Part shown: piece after piece, positions 1-11,600 of the stretch
Numbering within the stretch: position 1 is the stretch's first letter
Layout of the letters: each line of letters starts with the position of its first letter
Position numbers and translations under genes: made by a program
NCBI GenBank assembly: GCA_021464525.1
Contig: JADRCO010000617.1
Span: 1 to 29,560 of the forward strand
Reading direction: 5' to 3'
Origin: Rhizophagus sp. LPA8_4_AMF
Taxonomy: Eukaryota > Glomeromycota > Glomeromycetes > Glomerales > Glomeraceae
Length of the DNA: 29,560 nt
Notes under the pieces: model-generated
Databases searched by the model: none
The model's input: the letters and a program-made list of their open reading frames with translations, nothing else
Told to the model about the DNA's origin: nothing

Positions 1-65
1 ATTTTATTTTTATTATTATTATTTTTTTTTTTTTTTTTTTTTGATTTTCTTTTTAATTTTAAAAA

Positions 66-109
<44 letters not shown>

Positions 110-943
110 TACATAATTGTTTATTCGAAAAAAAGAAATTAATTTATTCTCTCTTCTCTCACCCTTTCCCCTTTTCCGGATCTTTGGCTGGGGGCGTATA
201 TTTTAAATCAAATCTGGTTTTTTATTTTTTTGTATCAACCTTAAAATGGTTATATTTCCTTTTAATTATTGGGGATTTGGGGAGTTTCCCCGTAAAAATC
301 AACAAATTTACAGGTTAACTAAACTTAACAATTTTAAATACAACTTTTTTTTTAATCCTTATCTTTTTTTTTTTTTTTTTTTGAAAAAAAAAAAAAGGTA
401 ATTATAAATTACCCAAATTCGATTCGAATAAAAGAAAAAAAAAACGCCAAATTTTTTTTTTCGTGGTTTTAATATTTGTTTTAAAATGTAAATAACAAAT
501 ATGTGCATGTGTGTGTAATTGCATGTTGTTTTATTTATTTTTTTTTTTCGCGTTTCCATACTAAAATTGTTTTTAGAAGGTCAAAGAATGTTTTACTGCG
601 TGGGATTAATGTGGATTATTTTATAACTAATAAATAAATAAATAAAAAAATAAAATAAATAAAAAATGTGAAAGAAAAAAAAAATGTCATTGTTATTAAG
701 AAAGAAATGGATGTGTAACGTATAATTATTAATTGATGAGTTGCTTGCGGATAATAATTTTCTTAAATATTACAAGCTTCCTTTTTTTTTATGATTAGTT
801 CGTATATTTATATACATATATATTAACATATGCGGTACATACTGTACTGTATTGTATATATTAGTATATGAATGTTTGAACATCGTAATTAAAATTCCCA
901 TATGTTATTCATATGTTAATATCATTTACTGCTGCGGCTTTTT
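1..943. other. Low-complexity A/T region downstream of the lipase gene
   Basis: This stretch is dominated by poly-T and poly-A runs (roughly 20-120 and 360-390) and AAAT/AATAA-type tracts (about 629-665). No reading frame here has a composition unlike the low-complexity background. It presumably contains the 3' untranslated region and the poly(A) signal of the minus-strand lipase gene near its right edge, but I cannot point to a specific signal. Confidence 0.6.
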
Positions 944-2692
944 TTAAACACCTGGAAAAACACCAGCTTTATCCCAATTAAGAACATTTTCCATACTTGA
1001 TTCATCTAAATTCTGTACTTCCCCTTGATAAGTTATTTTGTAAGTTTCAAATTTATTTGATGTAGGATTAGCTTGGAGGGCTTCTCGTACAACGGTGGAA
1101 ATGAATTCACCAGTTCTTCGAAATGATACTTTTGATGCTTCAAGTGGAAAATACTTTATTGTTAAAAAGAATTTTTAAATGTATTTAATGTAAGTAAAGT
1201 AGTAAACGTTATATAAAAAAAAAATAAAGTTCAAAATGTCTTACCTGAAAAGCATGAAACATTTCATCATATAATTCAAGTATAACTTGTTTACTGGGAG
1301 ATTTAAAACGTGAATTATCAAAATCAACTTCATATTTTGGTAAACGATATTTTTCTGGATTAGAGGCTCTATAAGCAAGATAAATTGCTTCATCACGTAA
1401 TCTTTCTACATTTCCGGCAGTCTAAAGAATATATTATTATTATTATTATTATTATTATTAAAAAAGACTTTACAAAAAAAAAATTTCATCGAGTTTCGTA
1501 CTTACAATTAACATTGGAGGTAAACCACCAAGTGATTCTGCCAACATAGGACTAACATAAGGAATACCAAGTCCCTCATTTACAACATAAAAACTAATGC
1601 TTTGATTACCGATTCTTTTTAAAGATTCATCCCCTATTAATTTAATCTCAGGATGTTCCTGAATATTCCTAATAATATTCCCTGAATTTGTTCTAAATTC
1701 TCTATAAGCATTTGAATTTGTACTTCTTGGAAGTTTAAACCCTAGTAATTCTGGTAAAAGATCTGTTTCATTTAAAGCTGGATCATTAAATGATGGCATA
1801 CTATGCGTTAAATCAAACCATGGACTCTAGTGAACAGTGAATAGTGAATAGTGAATGAAAATAAAAGAAAAAAAATTAAATTCATGGAACAAAAAAAAAA
1901 CAATTTCATTGCTGAAACTTTATTGCTGATTAAACATACCAATGCAACTATACCGGCTGGTAGAGGTAAACCTAGATCCCGTATCGCTAATCCTAATGAG
2001 ACTGCCAATCCACCTCCAGCACTGTCTCCACATAAAACTATCTGTTCTGGCTTGTACGGTTTAAATCCAGAATCTTTAGGGGGATTCATTAGATATAAAT
2101 AAGTTGCTAAACAATCACATAACGCTCCAGGGAATGGGTTTTGTGGTGCTAATCTGTAATTAATTGGGAATATACGAGCACCAGATGTTCTTGATAATTT
2201 ACAACACAATTCACGAACCGATTTAGCACTTCCGGCACAATAAGCACCTCCGTGAAAATATAAAACGATTTTTTCTTTTTCCCAATCATTTTCTTCGTTC
2301 CAATCTTTATTCATAATTAAATCACCTTTTATATCATTATCCCTAGGAGTTTTCCAAATTGGATCTATAACGATATTATAAGGTTTTACAAGTTTTTCAA
2401 TATATGCTTGAGCATTAATTCTATATTCATGTGGAATATTTATTTCATATAATTTAAGATCAGAAGGAACTTTGTAAATATTGATGGGAATTTTTCCTTG
2501 AAGACTTCCTTGTGCATCTTCAATTGTAAATTCTCTATAAGGTGGAGAACCAAGTGTCCCAATTATGGCTACTGCTAAATGAACTTTCAAATCCCACGAT
2601 GGTTGCGGGGGTCCATGTTTAAGATGTTTAACTATTGTTGAAAAAAATAATGGAATACGTTTTACAATCTCTAACAACACGATTACGAGCAT
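944..2692 (-). CDS. Alpha/beta-hydrolase fold-3 lipase/esterase, hormone-sensitive-lipase type
   Basis: Predicted ester hydrolase of the HSL/abhydrolase_3 family, probably acting on acylglycerols, sterol esters or small esters. Four exons (minus strand): 2692-1940, 1826-1506, 1421-1245 and 1153-944. All introns are GT-AG (113, 84 and 91 bp) and all join in phase 0, giving 486 residues. The oxyanion-hole motif HGG is at residues 147-149. The nucleophile motif GDSAGG places Ser at about 224. LRDEA supplies Asp at about 368, and YDEMFHAF supplies His at about 414. The last two lie in exon 3, exactly where HSL-family enzymes have them. The N-terminus (MLVIVLLEIV) is hydrophobic and may anchor the protein to a membrane. 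The start at 2692 is the first Met of the long exon. The 4-exon model is supported by family-typical sequence across each junction (for example SPWFDLTHSMP after intron 1). The substrate cannot be told from sequence. Confidence 0.88.
1431..1460. repeat. (ATT)n microsatellite inside lipase intron 2
   Basis: About ten ATT/TTA units lie inside the 84-bp second intron (1422-1505) of the lipase gene. A length change here would alter intron size but not the protein. Confidence 0.85.
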
Positions 2693-3289
2693 ATTTTGAA
2701 GGAGAGAAGGAGAGATTATAATGATTAGATTTAATTTTTAATTGGGATATATAGAGTATATATACATATTTTCCTTTATCAAAAAAAAAGGGTCAATCAT
2801 ATGTAACTGTATGACTTACACTTGTGAATAGATAAAAGAGAACGGAATGACATCACTAAAATTATTACAATCCACATACGATCAAAACTCGAATCATACT
2901 AATCTATACTAATTCGAAGTGACAATCAATTACGCATATCATATTATTATTACCATATCAAATATTGTCATATGTATTTTACTTTCATAATCACTTATAT
3001 AATAATTTTAAATTTAATTAATTTTGTCGTTATCGCTTATATAATCTTTTTTATTGTTTTTAAGCAATTAATTTAATTAAATTTGAATAATTTCAGATCA
3101 ACGAAAAAACCAAACTTACAATTCCAAAATAGTTGAACAGAGTTGTTAACTATTTACTATTTCGGGGGAGTTATGTATAGTGTATAGTGACTTTATTTTA
3201 TTAACTTGTAAATACAACATATTATTGAGTATAGGAGAGTGAATCAATTCGAAATTCGAAAAAAAAAAAAAAATAATTAAAGGATTTAC
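2693..3289. other. Lipase upstream region, no gene seen
   Basis: AT-rich sequence 5' of the minus-strand lipase, presumably including its promoter and 5' UTR. I see no conserved promoter element and no credible reading frame. Confidence 0.5.
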
Positions 3290-3372
3290 ACCCGTGCAAA
3301 TGCCATTCGTATCGTGAATTTCCGTAATATCGAATTGCGCCAAATTTGGTGAAATCGCCGTTGACTCGTCGT
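3290..3372 (-). pseudogene. Orphan exon-like island of unknown gene
   Basis: On the minus strand an AG acceptor (TATTTTAG) is followed by an 83-nt open stretch and then a GTAAAT donor, the same donor type used in the listerin gene. The encoded peptide (key residues DESTAISPN...LAQFDITEIHD) has balanced amino-acid composition and is clearly more GC-rich than its surroundings, unlike random AT-rich sequence. I do not recognise the protein, and no matching exons were found on either side. It is probably a relic of a decayed gene or an unlinked exon; a chance open stretch is possible. Confidence 0.3.
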
Positions 3373-3930
3373 CTAAAATATATTGATATATTTTATTTTT
3401 TTTAATTTTTGATATACTAATATTTTAAATTATGTTGATTATAATATTTTTAAGTTATCTAATCTTAAATATTATTATATAATATTATTATATAAGAGAA
3501 TAAGGTTTTTTTGAATTATTTCAATAATTTATAATATTACGGGGGGTGGAATCATTTTTGTAACTATTTTGTGTAAAAAAAATTTATTATTTGTAAAACG
3601 AATAATAAAGTTAACAATGTTTTATTTGACGATATAAATTAGATCTACGGACCTCCCATTATAATATTTTCCGATTTTGTAATACTCGGGATACTTCTCA
3701 ATAGTAATCTTTAAATTTGTGAAAAATATCTAAAGTATTCAGATTAGATAACAATGAAATAATTTAAAGTTATCCATAAAAAAATGGCAGGATTTTATTG
3801 GTAAATTGACGAATTATATCAATAAATAAAAATCATTGCTTTTCAGTTGCAAAAGAAAATAATTTTTCCTGAAATACGATCAAGTGCTCCCTTTATTGGG
3901 ACCGTTCAAAATCCTGACTCGTTATAATAC

Positions 3931-4508
3931 CTAACACACATTATCTCGACACTTATCTTTTTTTTTTTAGGCGTAATAATTACTTTATAATAAATAAATA
4001 ATATTTTTATTAATATATAATAATTTTAAAATATTTAATGTCTTTATTGTAAAAAATTAATATTTTTTTTTTATTAATATGTCGCAAAATTGAGTAATAA
4101 TTAAATATTTTTATATAATATGATTTTTAGAATAATTCGCAAAAAATTAATGTTTTTTATTTTAAAAATTACATTATTATTAATTTTAAAATAATCATAC
4201 TTCGCAATATTTAATGAATTATTTATTATTAATATTATTAGTTAGAAAATATAAATTTCAGTTTTTTTTGCTTTATATTAAATAAAAATGTAATGTTTTG
4301 CATATAAAGATATAGGCTATTACTAAAGTTCATGGTCATCCTACCAGCATTATGATTTACTTTTGGCCGGAATTAAAAATCTAATAAGATATTGGCCGAC
4401 ATTACATCATAAACTCACCACCAGTCCACTTGTAATATTTAGTAATACCCTTTTTTTAATATATTTTTTATCCTCGAGAATATTAAGTGTCGAGGTAATG
4501 AGTGTTAG
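3931..4508. repeat. 25-bp inverted-repeat pair flanking about 530 bp
   Basis: The 25 bases at 3931-3955 (core CTCGACACTTA) reappear reverse-complemented at 4484-4508 with only two mismatches. Both arms read as an L-T-x-I-x-S-T-L-like peptide when read in the outward-to-inward direction. The DNA between is very AT-rich. The similarity may be a remnant of an inverted duplication or of transposon termini; no flanking target duplication was recognised. Confidence 0.45.
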
Positions 4509-5194
4509 AATTTGATTTTTTGAGATGTTCGTACTCAAACTAATTTCATTTATAATTACTGATGGAATCACCCGATTATGGAATTCAAGTTCTGTATTGA
4601 CGATATTCTTCACAGAGCAAAGAATTATGGATTAATTATAGACAGTAATAAAACTATGTTGCAAGTACATTTCGGCGATTTTACATATTGCTGATAGACT
4701 AATTGAAGGTTGATTTCGACTTGGATTCTTAGATGTCGACAACATTTTTAATCATTTTAATTCATTCATATACTATAGATAAAGCGGAAGAGAATACGTA
4801 TATAATATCATCGTAAGTAGAAAAGCACTTATAATTATAAAAGCACATTTTATAACATTTCCTTTAATTTTTATTCAAATAGCAACCACTTACATCAAAG
4901 GCGATATCTAATTCCTCTTACTGAATAATTATATAAATATATTGGTAGATTAAATTGAATGGCAATATTTTGCAGAATAATTGGAGTATGATGAAGTATA
5001 GATGTATAAAAGGATACAGTATATGAAAAAAGTAATGAAGTTAACCTTTAACATTACCCGAAATAATGTATCAAAAAAGAGAAAAAGCCTGCACCATATA
5101 CATTAATATGCAAGACTCCGCACCTTGTCAACCTAATGATCTAATACTACTACAATATCTTTATACTTAATAGTAACAAGTACGTTTTAAGGAG
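4509..5194. other. Intergenic, no gene seen
   Basis: Both strands carry frequent stops. A short minus-strand open stretch (4407-4613) overlaps the right arm of the inverted repeat and has no recognisable domain. Nothing else was found. Confidence 0.4.
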
Positions 5195-5395
5195 TGTATC
5201 ATGTATCTTGGTGAGACGATTAAGAATTGTCAACCCTTTTGTAAAATCATTCATGAAGTACGTGCCAATTTTTCTTTTGAAAGCATAATGCTTTAATCTT
5301 CATCTTTGAAAGATTCAAATGTAAATCCGGGTGATTTCTTTGTTAAATAAGAGAGATAAATAATGAGATAAGTTTGCTGGAACTAATAGTTCCGA
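5195..5395 (+). repeat. Dispersed repeat, copy A
   Basis: This is a diverged direct repeat of 6327-6555. Shared landmarks in the same order are: CTTGGTGAGA followed by ATTTGTCAAC or AATTGTCAAC; a TTTCTTTT(G/A)AAAGCATAA(T/C)GCTTTAAT block; and an AATAATGAGA(T/C)AA block. The two copies are about 1.13 kb apart in the same orientation. The origin is unknown: possibly a segmental duplication or an old retro- or DNA-transposon relic. Confidence 0.5.
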
Positions 5396-5486
5396 CGTAT
5401 TTATATAAAAAAAAATTAAAACCTTAATTTTTATGCAAATTCACTTTCGACCAAGTCACAAAATAGTAATTCGGTTTTTCCAAAAT

Positions 5487-5500
5487 CACGTGCTCACGTG
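5487..5500. promoter_or_regulatory. Paired CACGTG (E-box/G-box) palindromes
   Basis: Two CACGTG hexamers lie at 5487-5492 and 5495-5500, in the context TCACGTGCTCACGTGAC. CACGTG is the core site for fungal bHLH factors such as Cbf1 and Pho4-type regulators. No start codon lies close downstream, so function here is unsupported; the spacing is simply notable. Confidence 0.3.
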
Positions 5501-5914
5501 ACAATAGTCACGCAGTATATTAGCGCTTAGCGAAAATATATTATCTATAAAGTACATTGTTGTTTATTCGGAAATTTGGTAGTAAAGAAAAAATTAGCAT
5601 AAATATTAGCAAAATAATGTAACATAGGGAATCTGGCCTAGAATCCGTCAGATTCCGTCATTGAAAGCATGTCATATTTCGCTTATTTCGCTTTTCTTTT
5701 GAAAAATAAGTGAATTTTCACTTTGTTCTTTTGAAAATTATATTAATAAATTAGACTACAAATTGTGTATGTGAAATAACTCGTTCCATGTTTATAATAA
5801 AAGCATAAAACATAATGTATGCTTTTTACAATATGATTAATGATATCAAGCTACATAAGCAACTAATGAAAGATTATTATAGCTACTGCTGAGCAATAAT
5901 TAACTCTTACGTTA

Positions 5915-6098
5915 AAGTCAGACCTCGATATACCAATATTCGATATACTGGTATATATTAAAAACTCGATATAACGATGAATTCTACTTTCCCACTATAT
6001 AAGAGAACATATAAATATCGGTATAATTTGAATATACCGATATTTTTTCAAAGACTTTCATGTGAATCCAAACATATCGTTATGTCGGAGTTTGACTG
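5915..6098. mobile_element. Old pogo/Fot1-type MITE, 184 bp
   Basis: TA dinucleotides flank the element at 5913-5914 and 6099-6100. The left end reads AAGTCAGACCTCGATATACC. The right end, reverse-complemented, reads CAGTCAAACTCCGACATAAC. Internal copies of (T/A)ATACCGATAT-like units match those of the better-preserved element at 17325-17498, so both belong to one family. It has no coding capacity of its own. The ends are diverged, so this insertion is old. Confidence 0.65.
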
Positions 6099-6326
6099 TA
6101 ATATTATCTTTTCCATTTCATCCGCTTTTTCTTCTTCATCTACTTTCTTACTTATCATGGTGCTTTTAAGCGAATCCAGAAGTAGTAGATCCTTGAAAGA
6201 CTTCTGTTGCATTATAGTGATCAAAAATTCCATGGACGTCTTTGGACGAATATATGTAATAACAAGAACACTACTGTATATATTAAGAATGAAAATCCAC
6301 GGCTTTAACCGGATCAAAACATTATT

Positions 6327-6555
6327 AAGAAGTGGTGTGCCTTGGTGAGATAAGATTTGTCAACAATGGATGCTGTCATCACGCGTTTAATGAATGATAA
6401 GATAAATTTCGCTTGAATTTCTTTTAAAAGCATAACGCTTTAATTCTAGTCTCAGAAGATCTGTAGATTATATAGTAAGTGGAATTTGGAAAGAATAAAT
6501 TCTTTGAAGAAGAGATTATTTTGTAGGAATAATGAGACAAATTTCTCATAGACTT
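6327..6555 (+). repeat. Dispersed repeat, copy B
   Basis: Same-orientation diverged partner of 5195-5395; see that entry for the shared blocks. Between the two copies lie the paired CACGTG site and the old pogo-type MITE. Confidence 0.5.
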
Positions 6556-8655
6556 TATCATTAATGAACCTAAAAACTTTGCTGCATTTATCATCTACAA
6601 AGTTTTACATTTCATCTTATTATATACTTATAATTATACCATTATTTTCATTCAATTATTCCCTTGTAATTAGGTTCAGATTTAATTTGGAATATTATTA
6701 TCCTATATATAGATTTTTACAGTGGAATTTCGTTTCATAGACCATAGTTGCACGTAATGTATGATAAACAATATATTTCTATCACTTAATAAATTTATGA
6801 AAAATAAAAATATTGGTACTAATCCTGCTTATTCTATAACAGCACACAGGATGCGTATGTTTGGACCAGATACAAGAATATTCAGGAATCAGTAGTAAGC
6901 TGTTTCCTAGAAGAATAGTGAATCGTCTATCTTTCAAGTTCGATGGCGGGAGACAACAATGCTTGAATTTTGGTTTAGCCTTGACGATGAGGAATAAATA
7001 TGCCAATATTATACTAATTTTATCCTGAAAGTCAGGATTGTAATATCGTATCAGAGAATAATTAACCATAAATCCCATAAATCCAGTTATTAGAAATCAA
7101 GATATTTCGATATTCGTTAATTCGTTCATTTACTTTTTTTTGGTCCGGGAAGCCGAAGGTTCTCTCCATTTCGAAAGTAAACCTTCGAAATATTTTCTTT
7201 TTTTTTTTATTTAATATAACGAACGTATACAAAATAAGAGTTAAACCAAATAAACATATCAATTTTTGACAGCCAAAATTAAGTCAAAATTTACATGATG
7301 ATTTTGTCAACCTTCCGATGACAATAAATCCGTAAATTACTATTTTATTATATCGTTACTTTGATTACTTTGAAAACCATTATTTACCAGATTTACATTA
7401 GACATTCGGGCCAAATTTACCTGCAAATTATTTATGCTGTATGTAATAAAAAATATTAATAGATTATTTATTACTATTTAAATGTTAATAGATCCTATCA
7501 TAACAATATTTTTTTTCGAATTTTCAAATTTACAGTCTAGTGTTTTGAAAGTTTTCTATAAATTCTACATTTCTATTGTTTAACAAAAATTTTATTTTAC
7601 CTTAATTTAATTTAAAATTGAATTAATAAACAATGTTCGAAAAAAGTTTCTTCTTCCTGACTTGTTTATTACCTGCAGTATCAGTAAGATTGCCACTTTC
7701 TGATATGTTGAATTTTGGAATAAAGGAATATGTTCTTTACATAGCCGTCAGTGCAATTTTCTATTCACAATGATTTCAGTACATAAAAAACTTTAGAGTC
7801 GAGAATAATAATCTTTGAACTAGGAATGGTCTTATATGGGATTTTTCCGCCCGTATTCTTTTACATGACAGAGGGTTTCAACAAGAAGACAATAGTTATG
7901 CCAGTATTAGGGATGATATTTCAACTAATTGAGCTAATTTTCAATATACAAAAATGCCAGATTCTCGTGAAAAATTTAAAGATCTATTACATAATCTTAA
8001 TGGTCTTTGCATTTTATAAAGTTTAGTTTTACATTTGTATTATCTTTCGCAGTAGCACGACAACAATAGTCATTTGTATTAGTTGCGATAATTATAATAT
8101 AATAAGAAGAAGACAAACAGTAAAGCCAAATGTCGAGACAATTGATGCAGTAGAATTATCATATAATTATCTATATATACTGTAGCCAATCGATGGTGTG
8201 CTTTCTCCATTTGCCAATCTTACCGTTCAGTGGCAAATAAACCAAACCATAAAATTATTCAGAACAAGAAAAGTGAAACTGGATCGATTACTTTTAATAG
8301 ATTATTTAGTAATCTATTATACCCATAATATAAAATATTGTTTTATAACCTTCGCAACAAGAAAAACATCCTAAACCTAGAACATGAAATTTAGCATCGA
8401 AATCAGGAATACTATTGAGGTATTGAGGGTATCAGAATTTAAATTTAATATTGTAAATTAATTTTTTTTATTTTAAAAATTGTCCGATAATTTCTGATTG
8501 AACAAATGGCGTATTTAATGATCCGCAGAAGATTACAGTACATACAATGACGATCGTAACACAGGCATACAACTTTGATATAAATTCAGATTAAAAAATT
8601 TTTGACCTTTAGCAGTTAGGAAAACAAATTTGGCTTATTTGGCGCAGCTATAAAT
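6556..8655. other. Intergenic region upstream of listerin, possible coding relics only
   Basis: No gene could be supported in this 2.1 kb. Short open stretches exist: minus strand 6782-7262, with a GC-richer patch around 6850-7160, and plus strand 7826-8026, which is hydrophobic. Their frames shift or stop quickly and no motif was recognised. The GC-richer patch may be a decayed transposon or gene. The immediate listerin 5' UTR and promoter must lie at the right edge; no clear TATA or initiator is visible. Confidence 0.4.
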
Positions 8656-11600
8656 ATGGGAAAATCAAAGAATAAACCTCGAGTTAAAGGAAACGCACAA
8701 CCAGCGAGTAGCAGGTTTGGTTTAATTTGCTTCACAATTCACATACTTTTTAGATCGAATTCTTTATTAAATATTATTTTTTTATTGCCTCCTTTTTATA
8801 CAGTCGAGCTGCAGAAATAATTGCAACTAGTGGTCAAGCACCAATTCAAAATTTAGGAGGTTTTGCACAGTTCTTAAGTGGGACAGCATTTTCAAGCACA
8901 TCGACTTTAGCAACAAGTGATATAGATAGTGCTGTTAGTAATGCAACTCTCGATCCTGAGTTGGTTCTTATACTTAAAAGGTTATCTAAACGTGATCCTA
9001 CTACTAAACTAAAGGCATTAGAGGAATTTGAAGCATATTTAAAGAGTAAAGAAAGAAATGAGAATGAATTAGCTGGAATTTTTGATTTATGGGTAAATAT
9101 ATGTAATGATTCTTATTGTTTAAATGATTTTGATTTTACAAAAAATAAGAGCATTTACTTAGATATTAATTAATATACAGGCGAAATTGTTTGTTAAGTT
9201 GGGAATTGATGTAGATCGTAGAATTAGAAATGCTACATATTCTTGTCATCTTACTGTTGTGAAAATAATAAAAAAACGGATCGCACCTTTTCTTAAAGAA
9301 ATCCTTCCTGTTTGGATAATTTCTTTGTTTGATCAAAGCAAAGATGTTGCTAGGGTGGCTAATGAATCATTCCAGGTTGGTCCTTAATTGAAGTAATTTT
9401 GTTAGTATGAAGTTAGGAAAGTTAATTTAAATTGGATTTTTTAGGCAGCTTTTCCACCTGAAAAACGAGTTGACGTTCTGGTTTTTGGACAGGAAGAAAT
9501 ATTATCTTATATTACAGATATAATTTTGTATAAAACTCCGGAAACGCTAAGTAGGTTCCTTTTAATCTTATTGTTATTAATGAAAAAAGAATTTAGATTG
9601 AAAGTCGTTATAAAGAATTAGAAGTAAAGTTTATAATAAATATTTCCTGTTTTAACATTAGGTGATCCCAGATTTACATCAAAAGAAGACATGGACTCTA
9701 AATATCTTAGAGTTGTTGCAAGTTCATATTATGCTCTTGCCCATCTTATAAGTCAATTAAAAGAAAACGAATTGGGAAAAAGCATACAACAATATGATAA
9801 TTTGTTTGATCATAGTAAATTTTGGGCGAATTTGTCTAATGACAATTCAGTCGTGCGGAAATCTTGCTATAGTTTAATAAAGGTTTTGGTGAATAGACGG
9901 CCATGTAAGAATATATGTTAAATTAAAATTTGATTTTTTTGCTTGCTTTAAACGATTTAGATTAATATTATCATTTTTTTTTTTTTATATAATAGCTGAA
10001 ATTGAGAAACGATTAGATATGTTTAGCAATACATATCTAATGAAAGCTTTTAACGATAAAGATACAAGTGTTCATGGAGATCTATGGGATTCTCTTCTTG
10101 TATTTACCAGACGTAGGTTCATATTATAATTTTGAATTTATATTACATGTAATTTTATATTTACTTACATATGTAATATTTGCTTGCAGAATTTCCCGAG
10201 TCATGGTTAATAGCCAGTAAAAAAAAGCCAATGTTACCAAAATTATATAACTTTCTTCGATCCGGTGCTTATGGTTCAGTGAATATTTCATATCCAAGTA
10301 TATTAGCATTAATTGATCATTTTCCTCAAGAGGTTTGTTATAGTTAATCTACCGATTTATACAAGTGAAATATTGTTAATTGATTTTATAAGCAGACTAG
10401 AAATTTAAGTTTTGGTTTACCAATTATATTTTAACTTTTAGCTAATAGATTCTGATACACAATTCTATGAAGAATTTTTTTCGTATTTTTGGAAAGGTCT
10501 AATAAATCCTGCCATTGATCGATTCAATTCTAACGTATTTCTAAAAGCATATTGTGAATGTTTGATATATTATATCATTAAGTTAGGGTGAGCTTATTTC
10601 TATTAATTTTTCTTTTTTCTAATTAAGAATATTTCTTGCTAATATTTTCCATATCAAATTTGTCTAGAAAGTTAGAAAATGAAGATAAACATATTTTTGT
10701 TGTCGAAAACAAATTTTTTGAATTAATTGAGAATTACTTAGTGGTATTTAAGGTAAATAAAAGAAGATTTGCAATATTGTTATTCTAATATAGTTTAATA
10801 ATGTGATATTCATATTTTTTTTTTTTTTTTTTTTGAATTTAGTCTAATACCAAATTTCAGACGGAACAAATGTGTTCTACCATAGGATACACGTCTCCAT
10901 ATTGTTTTCCAAGTCACAAGGGAAAGGTTTGTTATTCGTTAATAAGTTTTTATTATTTTATTTAATATAATTATCTTTTTAAAATTATTTATTCTTTTAG
11001 GCGTATTAAAAGTTTTATCTGAAAAGCTTGAAGAACTAACTACACGAGTTATAACTAGTGAAACTGTTCCCAATCATGGTCCCAACGTTGAGAATGACTA
11101 TATCGAATTCTCTCAAAGACTTTCAAGTCTCCTTATTTCATTGATGGAAGATCAACAAGAAAATAATGAACTTTACACTATGGTTGGTTGTATTTATAAC
11201 TTTATTATAATCTAAATTGTTAATTAATTTGCAATTTTATTTTAGGTGACAGCTCTTATTGATAAGAATTTCTGCTTGGCATTAAATAGATGTAAAGAGA
11301 ATAATGGTATATTAGCATTGATATATATGTATTTTATCAATTTTAGTTTAATTCAGAATATCATTTTCTAAAATATTTATTTAATATTTGATTAAAAGGT
11401 TGTTCTATAGGGTCGAATCTTTTGTTGCTAAATTTGACGAAGAATTTTCCCAACATTATTTTTAACCACTCAACTACCAAACAGGTATAAATCTATATAA
11501 ACGTACTATTATTATGTTTTTGTTATATTGATAATATATATTTGATGACAACAATGATAGGCATTAGATGATTTTATCGAAACCACATTCAATAATCTTG

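Noticed and set aside
359-559. Minus-strand frame rich in K and F
   Set aside because: Made of homopolymer A/T runs; composition is that of low-complexity DNA.
1851-2102. Plus-strand open frame of 83 codons
   Set aside because: Antisense shadow of lipase exon 1 and intron 1; the minus-strand frame carries the catalytic motifs.
5977-6348. Overlapping open frames on both strands, considered as a pogo transposase C-terminus
   Set aside because: The frames run across the right end of the MITE, whose terminus points the wrong way for them to belong to it, and no DDE motif is present.
6782-7262. Two adjoining minus-strand frames of 98 and 66 codons
   Set aside because: No recognised motif, frames do not join cleanly, and no splice signals support a gene; at most a coding relic.
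7826-8026. Hydrophobic plus-strand frame of 66 codons upstream of listerin
   Set aside because: Only composition typical of AT-rich DNA; no homolog recognised and no continuing exon.
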